A program made the translations under genes and the position numbers. Of a DNA stretch of 64,000 nt, positions 36,534 through 48,200 are shown one piece after another. The DNA is taken from assembly GCA_037349105.1 (NCBI GenBank), contig JAYJMM010000105.1, positions 3,720,001 through 3,784,000 on the forward strand. Reading direction: 5' to 3'. The notes below the pieces were generated by a model that worked only from the letters and a program-made list of their open reading frames with translations, did not search any database and was not told the origin of the DNA. Positions within the stretch are counted from its first letter, which is position 1, and every line of letters starts with the position of its first letter. The stretch comes from Limnomonas spitsbergensis. Its lineage: Eukaryota; Chlorophyta; Chlorophyceae; Chlamydomonadales.

Positions 36534-36969
36534 TGTAATGGTCATCCAACCAGTACCCCAGAATTACCAGCACTAACGCAACCTAGCTAACGTTATCGGC
36601 GCTTACGCACCGATACGGAAGCTGCAGGGTCGCCTGGCAAGCCCAGACCAGAACCCTCACAAGTTAAACCCTGCACCTCCCTTATAAGCGAGCTCTGCTA
36701 GTTATCGGGAAGTCTCAGACGAGATCAATCCATCAGGCTCAATACCTGACTGTCCCACTATCACATCACTAGTCTCCAGAAGTCTCCTCTCGTGAGCACC
36801 TAGTCCTCCCTCAGTCAACCCTTCGACTACTCGTCTACCCTCAACGTCGCGCTCGGAACTCCCTCTAACTCTCCGCTACCAGTGAGTCCCTATCTAGATA
36901 TAAGAGTCCTGTCCCCCCCCAGGGTCCCTAGGACCTCTTCAACTGTACCTCGTTAGCCACTGTTGTCCA
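36534..36969 (+). repeat. 3' LTR of the chromovirus
   Basis: Starts TGTAATGGTCAT after the polypurine tract and ends CTGTTGTCCA (TG...CA). Boundaries are supported by the second copy at 57,364-57,767, which matches in reverse complement along most of its length, including the shared block CGAGCTCTGCTAGTTATC and the terminal TGTCCA. Confidence 0.8.
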
Positions 36970-37850
36970 TGTGTCAAGACACCGACAGCGTTGGTAAGCA
37001 GAAAGCTGAATGAGAGTATGCGGCAGGTGAGGGAAGGAGAGAAAGGGTTGATCGCCCCAAAACGTTTCCTTCTAAAAGGCGGGTGTATGTTGACTACACC
37101 CGGACCTTGTGTCCAAATGGGGAACCCTCTAGAGAAAACTGCCTCAACCCCTTCGTGAGTTCGATTGTCCTAAGGTGTGGTTATTTGTCACTCTGTGGTG
37201 GAAAAGGCTCGCGTTACGGTTTGAAATCCTTGTGATCTGCGCAGTCGAGAGAAGCTCGGGAAAATCCCTGTGTGATAAGTGTGCAATCATGACAGCCAGG
37301 GTGAGGCAGCATTAACTATCATGTTAATTTACCCTCACTCTGGTTATGCTGAAGGTTGCTCCGAAAGTCGCACAAACTAGAGCAGATCACGAGATTAAAT
37401 TTCCACCCGAGTTTCCGCTAACGGAGAGTGCATTTTCCCTATGTTGGGACTGTCTATGAGGGACATCTAACACTAAGAGGCAACGGTAATGTGTGCCATG
37501 CCTCCTTTTTGTAATTCTAGCAATGGCGGTGGGACTTTGCTCTTATGATCTCGTGATACCAAGCATGCATGGTGAGCCTTGCAAAACCCCTTTTTGGAAT
37601 AGCATTTATTGTGTGACGCAAGGGGCAGTGGTACAATAACCTCAGGCTGGTGTAAAACCCTACCCTAGAGGATCACAGAGCACCTGTGAATCATCAAGAT
37701 CATAAATGGTATTCCTACCCCGGCTAAAGAAAATTAAGACGCAACAAATGCTGAATTGAGAACTGGCCACTCAACAAAAGTGACATTGTCTCCAATGTTT
37801 GGGCAAACTTTTCGCTTACAAGCTATCGCGGATCTAATCATTTTTGAAAT
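36970..37850. other. No gene recognised
   Basis: AT-balanced sequence without a long frame or known motif on either strand. It follows the LTR and may be host sequence at the insertion site. Confidence 0.5.
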
Positions 37851-37852
37851 CT

Positions 37853-38435
37853 CTACATGCTGCATGCCCCAATCTCTACAAAGGCAAGCACAGCCATGAG
37901 ATTGGGGTTTTGCTGCAGCGTGGGAAGCAGCTTGATGGTCGTGCGGCGCAAAATGACTTGCGTCACCGCATTGAGCTGGCCACCAAGCTGAGCATTACTT
38001 GCAATGAAATCTGGCACTAGACCCTCTTGGGTAATGGGGTTTATTCCTATTGTCAGTATAAAACAATCTCCTCGAAATTCTAATTTGGAGGAGGCAACGA
38101 GGACTAGCAAGGAGTATGAGATCAGCCAGGGCCCCCCCCCCCAGTCGGGAGCCTAAACGCCTATCTACGTATCATGTCTGTCGTGCTAGGGTAAGGTCTT
38201 TTTGTGGGTCAAGAAGGCGCTTACAAAATGCCACTCCGAAGAAGCAGTCCGACTGTTCTATACTGATCTGCTTGAGAGGCAGAAGGCGGAGCTAATCTGG
38301 CGAGATGCTCAGCAGGCGGCCATTTCGGCCATTTCGGCCAGGCTTGTTGTCTTGGAGGGAACTCTGGAGAAAGGGATCATGGATGCTGAGGCCCATGAGT
38401 TCCTTGCTCAGTTCGTGCGGGTTCCCCAATCTTGA
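37853..38435 (+). other. Two short helical frames, unidentified, possible gene or element fragment
   Basis: On the plus strand ~37,880-38,010 reads as a helical, charged peptide (EIGVLLQRGKQLDGRAAQN onward) closed by TAG. 38,202-38,435 encodes a 77-residue peptide rich in Ala, Glu and Leu (EEAVRLFYTDLLERQKAEL near its start) ending TGA. The minus strand of the first block is also open (37,853-38,110), so coding strand is uncertain. I do not recognise a family. A 10-bp perfect stem (CCCCAATCTT/AAGATTGGGG) overlaps the stop of the second frame at ~38,425-38,447. Confidence 0.25.
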
Positions 38436-38596
38436 GAAGATTGGGGAAAAGGTTGTTGCTGCTGTTCCTGCCTGATGAAAGACCATGTCAACAAGAAATA
38501 AACATATCTCATTCCCGTTGTTTTGTCTTCACATTATGACCACTTGGTCATCGGTGCTGATCCAATTGCTGAGAGCCAGGTTGTGATGGATGTGAG

Positions 38597-38854
38597 GTAC
38601 CGTAAAACAGCTTAGACTCGGCGCACCCAAAAAAAAAAGAATTTAATGTCGAATCAAACAGTCGCGCGATAGCGCGCCAATTTTTGTAACATGTGCTGTT
38701 TTTAATTCATACCGCGCAACCCCAAAATAATTTTTGGGGACCCGACTGACGCTCCGCGCAGCTGCAATTTTGGAATTAATATTAGCGCGCACCCATGTCC
38801 GCGCACCCCAATAATTATTTAATTACGAGCGGAGTCTAACCTGTTCTACGGTAC
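38597..38854. mobile_element. MITE-like element, 258 bp
   Basis: Ends are imperfect inverted repeats of ~25 bp: left GTACCGTAAAACAGCTTAG, right complement GTACCGTAGAACAGGTTAG. GTAC flanks both sides of the CGTA termini and could be a 4-bp target duplication. The interior is AT-rich with alternating GCGC blocks and no coding, as for a non-autonomous DNA transposon. Confidence 0.6.
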
Positions 38855-39069
38855 TTGTACCAACTTGGTACCCAAATTCGCCGCCTTGTAAAAAATTGAT
38901 AGCCATCGTCTTTTATAAATATCATGCAGGATTTTATATTGGAAATTCAGCACTGCTGTTGTTGTCCAAGATTTATAGCAGCCAGTCTATAGCAAGCCAG
39001 TCTTTACAGGCGGTAGTGCATCGCCGCATCTGGGCGGGGCACCGACCTTACTTATGCGCCTTGTGAAGG

Positions 39070-39232
39070 GCTGGTTACTATAGGAGCTCAGGTATCGGAC
39101 TTGTGTGCCTTCCCGGCCTCTCCTTTTGTTCCCTCTTACGGCCAGCTTCCCCCCCCCACCACCCTTCTGGACATTTGGGCGCCCACGCGGCCAAGCTTAT
39201 TGTGCATGGCCCAGGGGTGTAACGTCATTGAC
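39070..39232 (+). repeat. LINE-type 3' tail repeat, copy A
   Basis: Shares GAGCTCAGGTATCGGACTTG, CCTTCCCGGCCTCTCC, GGGCGCCCACGCGGCCAAGC and GGTGTAACGTCATTGACA with copies at 52,660-52,805 and 52,845-53,032. One of those directly follows a LINE C-terminal coding fragment, so I read the family as 3' ends of non-LTR retrotransposons. Confidence 0.6.
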
Positions 39233-40446
39233 ATATGAGCGAGTAGTCTGGCTGCAGCTGTCGTGAAGCAAGCTTTGATGAGTATTGTAATTTGTGAACC
39301 ACTTATTATGCCTGCGAATCCTCGTAAAATTGAGCGTTACCGTATGTGTGCCCTCAATTAACGCCAAACTCAAGTTCGGCACCCGTGCACGCTCGTTCAA
39401 AACTTCCAACGAGTCGTACATTTCCTATCATTACCATACGACTGAACCTTTTCACCCCCCCCTTGAAGTTGGCGGCATTCTAATCTAAACAGGAAGCTTG
39501 AGTCATTTTCCGCTTCAGCATCGTTGTCATGTCAAAAGCTCTGCCTCGTGTGTAGGGCAGACAAACAAGATTACATGAAAATGGTTGGGCATACACACCG
39601 CCTCAGATCCAGGACAGATCGCAGTCACCACTCTTTCAAGCCAAAGTGCACTAGGGTACAAAATACCGCAAAAATATTTGGGAAATGCGTAGTCGGGAGG
39701 TACCAGCAGGTGACCTTTTCACACCCCTGTCATCCCAATCCTGGCAAAAGCCACACCCAATGTAGCCCATGATGCAGCTTATAATTCGAATTCTTCCGCG
39801 CAATGACACAGTCTGCAGCTAGAGCCCTGACGAGAGGCCGTAATATTGGAAGTTGAGTGCATTCAGTCTGCATACACCGCTTGAGTAGGAGGCTTCCTTG
39901 GGAAGGACAGTGCAAGGGCTGGCACCTTGCACACTGTCCTTCAAGTGGAACCTCGCTTCCTCGCCCACACTGCCCTGATTTGGCGCCAAGGGCAGTAGGG
40001 CACCGCGCAACCTGAGAAGTCTTCAACTCAGGTTAAATTGTCCAGTCCAATAGAGGTCAAATACCGGCACAACGTATTTCTTGCCAGGGTTTTAGTTGTA
40101 AGTACCATGGCACTGCACGAGGCCAGGATATGCCATCAAAATATATACACCGAGATCAGACACTCCATCCTCAGAGTCCAGTGGTGGGGCTACTAAAAGG
40201 CAATGATCAAGCCGGACGGGGGAGCAACCCGCAGTCCTCGAGGGAAGAGGCGATGGTGGAAAATGCAGCAACACTCGATGCTCCCCCAAAGCTTAGCCGG
40301 GAGGAGACGTGCATTGGCGGGCGAATGGCATTGCATCCACTACAGATCCAGGACTGGTCCACCCTGTTGCCACGAGCAGCAGCGAAAGGACAAAAGGGTT
40401 TCCAGCGCAGCAGCAGCTTTTGGATCCTTGTAAGAAAGCTTTATAA
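39233..40446. other. No gene recognised; 3' flank of the SRP receptor gene
   Basis: Only short unconvincing frames. An imperfect hairpin lies at ~39,901-39,942 (AAGGACAGTGCAAGG pairing with CCTTGCACACTGTCCTT, two-base bulge). The right part probably contains the 3' untranslated region of the minus-strand gene ending at 40,447. Confidence 0.5.
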
Positions 40447-42148
40447 TCACCGCATGGCCTTGCACATGAACGCATGCACCTCAGCAATGTCGCCCTTGAG
40501 CGCCGAGATTGGCACGACAGTGATGCTGTTGCGCAGCGACGCCAGCGTTAGCGGCTTGCCGTCAGCCTTGCCCAGCACGGCCGCCTTCGCCTTGGTCTCG
40601 GCGGACAGCGTTGTGCGCGTCTTGCGCATCGCGTCCAGCTGCTTCTCCAGCGTGCGCCGTATGAAATCCAGCGAGTGCGCCTGCGCATCCAGGTCCATCT
40701 TGTTGCATGCGACCAGCACCGGCACGCGGCGCCGCGACGTCGATGGGTGCGTCAAGATCTCAAACAGCTCCTCTGCTGCCTCTGCCTTATGCGGCGTGAT
40801 GTCCACAGCATCTAGGACGAAGATGACAGCCCTGCATGGACGGGTAAAGGTGCATCCCATTATTTTATACGATCTGATCTTCCCTGAAGACAGGAAAAAG
40901 AAAGGGTAGTGGCCGGCCATGGGTCAATGAACAATTCTTGACTCCAGCGTGTCAGGCTGTGCACGGAGGATCTATTACCCTGGCATCCCGCATGCGGGGT
41001 GTGGGGACGCATAAGCTCAGGGCATGCCCCTTCGAAGGATGATCAGATAGTCTGACCGTTTCATTTAGTATAAGTCAGAGGGGAGATATGCTGGTTTGGC
41101 AGGTTTGGGCACGTGCTACATTCCATGCTGGGGCTGAAATGCTGAATATGTCATGCTGCGAATCTGTGAAACACATGCTGAATATCTCATGCTGCATGTC
41201 TGTAAGGCGCATGCTCCGTTGCACAGATGTGCGATATGCTGTCTTGTGGACAGATCCTGTAATGTAACTACAGAACACACTACCATGAGCATGCTGGATA
41301 TGACAATTTTGGGATAGCGAGGTGTGACTGATACTATTTGTTGCGGTCACGATCAGCATATCCCACATCACTCCTGCTCCAACTCCTGCAACAACATAAT
41401 TGAATTGTAGCATGAGGGGAAATGCATACGGGGAAGGAGAAACGCAGAAGATTCAAAGCATGGTTAAGATCTCATGCGTCATCGCATGCCTTGCGCAAAA
41501 ACTCCAAATGTTGAATCCCATGCGTCGTAACAGGCCATGCATGCAAGTCTGAAAGTCAGACTTAACATCTGACACAACACAAAGCAGATGCATGCACGTC
41601 TGTTGCTGTACATGTCCCCATACACGTTGGTGCGTGTTTGTTACTGTACAGGTCCCCATGCACGTGGGTGTATCGAGATCCCCATACACGGCAGTGCATA
41701 TCCATGCACAGGCCAAACCTGATGCCCGACACGGCGTTCAGTAGATGCCATGCATGACAGTGCACCCAGAACCCTCAGCAGCTCACCTTGCGTCCTTGAG
41801 ATGCTGGTCCAGCTTATGTCGCAGCCTTTCATGGCCGGGCACGTCGATGATACGGGCAGATCCGGCGTTGGGGACCTGGCAATAGCCCTCGTTCTCCAGC
41901 ATCGACGCCACGGTGCCCTCCGATAAGGCCGTGCCTTGCAGTTGGTTGAAGAGGCATGTTTTCCCTCCATTGCAGGGGCCCGAGATCACAAATGTCTTGC
42001 CGCCGGTTCCAATTAGAGGTTTAACAAGCTTCGATACGATCAGAAAGAGGACCGTGATCACAACGACAATTAATGCCAGCGCGATCTCCTGCTTCTCGGC
42101 CAGGTCAGCAGGCAGGAATGTCGCCAGAAGCTGATTGATGGTATCCAT
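40447..42148 (-). CDS. SRPRB: Signal recognition particle receptor beta subunit
   Basis: Two exons on the minus strand: 42,148-41,787 and 40,831-40,447 (248 residues), joined in phase with GT-AG ends around a 955-bp intron. The protein is a membrane-anchored Ras-like GTPase that docks the alpha subunit at the ER membrane for co-translational targeting. Seen here: a single N-terminal membrane span (about residues 21-42, ALALIVVVITVLFLIVS); P-loop GPCNGGKT (57-64); DVPGHERL (102-109), the switch II DxPG; VACNKMD (161-167) for guanine specificity; PISALKG near the C-terminus as the G5 loop. Length matches the family (about 240-270). The start at 42,148 is the first Met before the membrane span. 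It is divergent from the rhodanese fusion gene, with which it probably shares a promoter. Confidence 0.93.
40832..41786 (-). repeat. Intron of SRPRB with short imperfect tandem repeats
   Basis: GT at 41,786 and AG at 40,832 on the minus strand. Inside are two groups of ~35-bp imperfect repeats: CATGCTGAATAT-type at ~41,130-41,215 and GTCCCCATACACG-type at ~41,600-41,700. No embedded gene is seen. Confidence 0.6.
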
Positions 42149-42273
42149 GTCGACTTATGCGTATCTACAACACTGTCACGGTTCACTTCAAACAACGAAC
42201 CCGAGATAGATGCCACCTGCGCCTGCCACGCGGATCGACAGCAAGTGTGAATGATTCGGCAATCCAAATCAGG
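42149..42273. promoter_or_regulatory. Short divergent promoter between SRPRB and the rhodanese-FSH gene
   Basis: The two start codons are 125 bp apart, or only 8 bp apart if the upstream in-frame ATG at 42,157 is used. Both 5' ends and any core promoter must overlap. I see no clear TATA box. Confidence 0.5.
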
Positions 42274-45200
42274 ATGGTTGCTGCCACCCCTTTTGTCTTG
42301 CGACGGGCGCGCGTAGAATTGCATGCAATGCAATTCCAAATTCTTCCACCGGAGTCCCGGGGACCATGGGTACTTCTCTATTACTGCTACCAAACCTTCC
42401 AACAGCACCAGCAGAAATCCATGCATCAGTTTTTCTTGGACAACTGCACGGCTCTGGGCTTACGAGGCCGCATACGAGTAGCTCAGGGTAATATTCTCTG
42501 GTGCTGCCTGGGCTTCTGTCACTACATTACCCGCATGGCTTCTTGGTGCCAGCGAGAGGGCTCACTACCCATGCAGCCCATGCTGAGTTGCACGCCAGAC
42601 ACAATATGACGAGCCCATCGCATACTCCCAATATATACAGATGGCATCAACGTCACCGTGGGAGGTACCCGAGCTTCCCTCGAAGGGCACATAGAGGCTG
42701 TCCGGATGCACCCTCTGCTGCTTGGCCGCGACATCGATTTCAAGCTGGCGGAGGCGCCGGCAGGCCCAGGCGCCACGCCGGCAGCAGTCACGACACATGA
42801 GACTGGGTTCGACACCCTCTCCGTGCGCATGTGCAAGGCAAGGAGCCACTCAAGCTAGGGTGGTGGGGCAATGGGAGGTACCTTGCACAGTGATCTGTAC
42901 ATCTTGCTAGGGTATCCGTGTCCGTCACTTATCATTCTCGGGTGAGTCAGCTACAATTTAGCTACATCATGGTCCACAGCCTATCAGGTCTGACACAGCA
43001 AAGCCTGTTGCTTAGACCATCAGCCATAGGACGAGCAAGGTTTGGGATTAATTACCCCAGTGGTGGCTGCTCAGCGGGCTACCAAAGGTGGTTTGGTGCA
43101 CACCATTAATAAACACCGGGTTCGTTCACATCCATCAGGTGGAACAGGGGTTTTGGCTTGGAGGAAAGCAGCCCTGCCTGGCCAAGCAAGAGACAAACAT
43201 AGGGATGGAGGGGAGGAGGGCAGTAGGGCACAGGGTCTGCCCCTCTCGCATGCCGGCGAGAGGGGCAGGCCCCGTGCCCAACAATAGAGGTTTGCGCCAA
43301 CCATGCACATTTCTCTGCTTTACAGATTCCAAGACATTTTGCTCTTCTCCTTGCTGAAAGGAATGCAAGGCTTAAGAAGAACGCTTCAATGTGTTTGTGT
43401 TGTTTTAACATCGCATGCCTGCAACTTGTTTCCCCTGCCAAGGAGCTTGTGACCCTCGGCCACCTGGCGCAAGGCAGAGCAGACCCGATGCGCAACGCAG
43501 GGGTCCACCTGACCCCCCAGCAGTTCCACAGCATGCTAGCCCAGGATGCCAGGGAGAGGGCCGCCTCTACCTCCTCCCCGAGCGCTGCAGCGTCTGCAGA
43601 GGGGCATCAAGTCGGCCAGGCAACAAGCGTAGCAGCCGCAGCAGCAGGGAGTGGCAGTGCCGGGGTCTGGGTAGTGCCCACGGAAGATGCTGCCCAGCCA
43701 GATGCCGCTGGCGTTTCACACCAAGGCTGCCAAGGGCATACCCTGCGGCAGCAGCCACAAGATCTAGGGCATCCCCATGGGCATCCCCATCCAGGGCATC
43801 CAGGGCATCCCCAAGGGCAGCTTCCGCCGGGGCATGAAGGGCATACCCTGGGACAGCAGCCAGGGCATCCCCAAGGGCAGCTTCCGCCGGGGCATGAAGG
43901 GCATACCCTGGGGCAGCAGCCAGGGCATCCCCAAGGGCAGCTTCCGCCGGGGCATGAAGGGCATACCCTGGGGCAGCAGCCAGGGCATCCCCAAGGGCAG
44001 CTTCCGCCGGGGCATGAAGGGCATACCCTGGGACAGCAGCCAGGGCATCCCCAAGGGCAGCTTCCGCCGGGGCATGAAGGGCATACCCTGGGGCAGCAGC
44101 CAGGGCATCCCCAAGGGCAGCACCTGCCGGGACATCAAGGGCAGCTTCTAGAGCAGCCGCCAGCATGCTATGGACAGCCTCTACTAGGGCATCAATGCCA
44201 GGCCCTGCAGCAGCGGCCGGCGCACCTTTGGTACAGGAACGATACCGGCGAGCCCAGCACCCGGGGACTCGCCAACACAGGGCATAGTTTGCATAGCCCT
44301 GGGTCCCTGCGGGCTTCAGATTCGGAGCGAAGCGTCCAGGCTACCGATCTTGCCGCCAAGGAGACCGCGGTGACCGCCGCAGCCGCTGAAACGACTGCCG
44401 ACACCTCCGCTGCCGCGAAAATGACTGCGGACGAATACGCTCTTCCTGTAGAGACTGCCACCGATGCCGCCGCCAAAGAGACCGTCGTGATTGACGTGCG
44501 CAACCTGTACGAAACGAACATCGGGCATTTCTCCGTGGTGAGCTGGCAGTCTCTGTAACGGGGCGGGTACCGAGGCTGGTAGCAGACTCTGAGTGGGGCT
44601 TGAATCTTTGATGGTTTTGAGAGGGTTGAGATAGGGATTTGAATTGGGGAATCTTTCATGCTGGGATGTACCTAGGAAAGATTGAATTCTGGTCATGCAG
44701 GGTCCAAGTCTGACCTAGGATCTACCTCCAACCAAGGCAGGATCCAAGCTTGAACCCCCACACTAATAGAGGAAAGACCCCGTCCGCTATCACGGTAGGC
44801 CCCCTACCATCAACAACGCCTTCCTTCACCCTTACTCCCGTGCCTGCTCCACCCACTTTATGCTACGCGCAGCAGAATGACCAGATCGCCAAAGCAGGTA
44901 AACCCTGAATCGTTCACCCCATAACCCTGGATCTTGCAGGGTGGCCTGCCGTTGCTTGACCCCCGTACGAGGTGTTTCAGTGACTTTCCGGCCTGGCTGG
45001 ACAAGAACGAGGCACGGCTGAGGGGACGACGGGTCCTCATGTACTGGTAGGTTGTTAGCAGGGGGGTAGTACATGACACATGTACATGTACTGGTAGGTT
45101 AGTACATGACACATGTTCATGTACTGGTCGGTTAGTACATGACACATGTACATGTTCTGGTCGGTTAGTACATGACACATGTTCATGTACTGGTCGGTTA

Positions 45201-48200
45201 GTACATGACACATGTACATGTACTGGTCGGTTAGTACATGACACATGTACATGTACTGGTCGGTTAGTACATGACACATGCCCATGTCCTGGTCGGTTAG
45301 TACATGACACATGTACATGTACTGGTCGGTTAGTACATGACACATGCCCATGTACTGGTCGGTTAGTACATGACACATGTACATGTACTGGTCGGTTAGT
45401 ACATGACACATGTACATGTACTGGTCGGTTAGTACATGACACATGTACATGTATTGGTCGGTTAGTACATGACACATGTACATGTACTGGTCGGTTAGTA
45501 CATGACACATGTACATGTACTGGTCGGTTAGTACATGACACATGTTCATGTACTGGTCGGTTAGTACATGACACATTTACATGTACTGGTAGGTTAGTAC
45601 ATGACACATGTACATGTTATGGTAGGTTAGTACATGACACATGTTCATGTACTGGTAGGTTAGTACATGACACATGTACATGTACTGGTAGGTTAGTACA
45701 TGACACATGTACATGTACATGTACTGGTAGGTTAGTACATGACACATGAACTCCTGGCAGGTCAGGTTAAGGGTTCAGGTACTGGTAGGTTAGTGTATGA
45801 CACATGTACATACACATGTAATCCTGGCAGGTCAGTTTTGTATACAGTACTGCAGTACTTGTTTTTCCTGGTCCGAGTACTGGTTGGCAGAACTGATGGA
45901 ATTGTTGTGGTGGTCGACAAGCAGGTAGGCAGTACAGTTGTACAAGTAGTGCTGGTGGGCAGCACCGTGGCACTTGCAGCTCTGGCAGGTCAGGTTTGTT
46001 GCACTTGTAGCTCACAGGCAGGGCAGGTTCCGCCTGTCTTACCGTATGGCCGACTGTGTGACCTGATGCCCACTGCATTTCAGCAATGTGTTTCTTCTGC
46101 ATGGGAGCGCACATGTTTATACATGGTAATACCTTCCTTCCTTCCTACCTTCCTTCCTTCCTTCCTTTGTTTACATTTCAATATATGGTAGTAACCTTGG
46201 CCTTCCTTACTCTGTTTACATGCCAATATGGCAATACATGGCATTGCCTTCCCTCTTTTGAGTACATCGCAATAACTTCTTTCCTTCCTTCATGCATATG
46301 GCGATACATGGATACATGGCAATACCTCCCTTCCTTTCCGCATGGCACACAGCACTGGAGGTGTGCGCTGTGAGCGTGCCAGCGCTTACCTGCGGGAGAA
46401 AGGAGACGGCTTTCAAGAGGTCTATCAGCTCAAGGGTGCGCAGTGCCCTCTGTCTTCCCCTTGTCCATCCTCGTTTCCTTTCATTTTTGAAGTTCCTTAA
46501 CTGACTTCCTCATACAGCCCCTTCCTCTTCAGCTCCTCTCAGCCTGTCGCACAGCGGGCACCCAGACACTGTGTCGAAGCATGGCTGGGGCCTCCTTCGG
46601 CTCCTTGATGCCCCTGAAGTACTCAGTAGTCAGCACTATTAAGATTAGGGTGCTTCAGCTACAATTCAGCTACAATTTAGCTACAATTCGGCCTCCGGCC
46701 AGCAGTACTTGATGCAGCAAGCCTTGCCAGGCCACTGTTCATAGGCTAAGGCTTGGTCCCAATCAGTTCAGTGGTGACGCTGGGCATTGCGCTAGAGTTG
46801 GTATGGTGTGGACTTCAATTAACACATGCTGTCGATAACAGAGGACCTGTACGTGCAGCCCCCGATCTGCCTGTCACACTGCTGGCAGTGTGTTGTGGCA
46901 TGGTTTGGGCTTGCTGCAGCTCCTTGCTGCCCTTAGGTGGGGTGGTCAGGTGCAGTGGACTTGCACATACAGTCCAAGATCAGGCTTGCAGCATCGGGCC
47001 ATCCCGTCTGCATGTACAGGGTTTAGTCTCCAAGGCTTCAAGCTGTATGCTGTAGGCTTAAAGGTGCAGGGTTCCGTCTGCGTCCTTTTGTAGCTTCATG
47101 ATAGTTTGCTACACGCATTGTCTGGACTTGGTTGTTTTTTAATTTGAATTTCAACCTTTTGATTTTATCTGGCTGTACAAGAGTGGTCCATTCCAACACA
47201 CCTGACACCTCAACCCTCAGAGGCTTGGGAGGGGATGCGCAAGCGCCGCAACATCAGCCCTCACACTCCTCACCGCCCCCTCATCCCTGCTTTTCGGCCT
47301 CTTGAGCCACTGACTCCTGACTCCTGATCCCAGGCCTCATAATTCCCGTCACGTCTCCTCGTATGGCAGGGGGCATCCAGCGGTACCTTGAGGCATTTGG
47401 CGACGGAGGCTTTTTCCGCGGGAAGAATTTCGTGTGAGTGGGGCAGGCTGCTTTGTTCATGGCTCGGAATTTTATTGCGGGGGGAGGTGGTACTGTCATT
47501 CATTCCACACATACAGGAGCCAATCTAGAGGGAGGCGGTACAGCCGTTAATTCCAGAAGGAGGCGGTACAGTTTCAAACCTCAAGGCAGCAATGTATCCA
47601 GCATGCCTGATACTCATGCCCCTCCCATGCATTTACTTCCCTCGTGATCAGGTATGACGACCGGGTGGCAGTGGGGCCCAGTAGCAGCTCCCATGTGCAC
47701 CCCCCCCCTACGGATCCATCCCCTACAGATCTATTACCTGCGGATCCATCCCCTGCGGATCCAGCCCTGTCCTCAGGGAGGGCCGTAATAGCAGCGGGTC
47801 GTCTGGCTATGGGGCCCAGTCGCAGCTTGCCAGCAGACCTCTCCCTCACAGCAGCAGCAGATGCAGAAGCACCGGGTCGCGATGCGGAAAAGGAGAAGGA
47901 AAACTCGAGGGCAGGTGAGCCCGCAGCGTGGGCGACCCAGAGTCCTGTCGCGCAGGAGACATCCTCTGCGCATCATCCACCCTGCAGCACCAAGTCGCCT
48001 CCCAGCAGAAGCGAAGCCATACATCTAGCTGTCATTCAGCCAGGTGTCATACAGCCTGCTGTCAGGGAACAGGGCTTAAGCCCCAATGCCGGTCCAACCC
48101 CAGCTGCTGCTGCTGTTGAATGGAGCCCGACTGACGTTGTTGGCCGTTGCATGGTTTGCAGCCGCCCCTGGGATGATTATGGTCCGAGGGTGCGCTGCAT

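Larger units (their letters stand above)
32415..36969 (+). mobile_element. 5'-truncated Ty3/gypsy chromovirus
   Basis: Domain order protease, reverse transcriptase, RNase H, integrase, chromodomain, polypurine tract, 3' LTR is diagnostic of Metaviridae chromoviruses. The 5' LTR, primer-binding site and a recognisable gag are missing. Several stops and frameshifts after the RT show the copy is dead. It abuts the inverted end of the macrosatellite. A related LTR occurs at 57,364-57,767 in the opposite orientation. Confidence 0.93.

Noticed and set aside
38425..38447. Histone-type 3' stem-loop
   Set aside because: The stem sequence does not match the histone consensus and no histone frame is present.
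43567..44166. Long minus-strand and alternative plus-strand frames over 43.6-44.2 kb
   Set aside because: They are shadows of the 60-bp repeat. The chosen frame joins the conserved TrhO and rhodanese blocks through proper splice sites.
44858..45607. 249-codon minus-strand frame with 11-residue repeats (HVSCTNRPVHV type)
   Set aside because: It is the reverse strand of the 33-bp intronic minisatellite. A 33-bp unit without stops stays open by construction, and the plus-strand gene explains the region.
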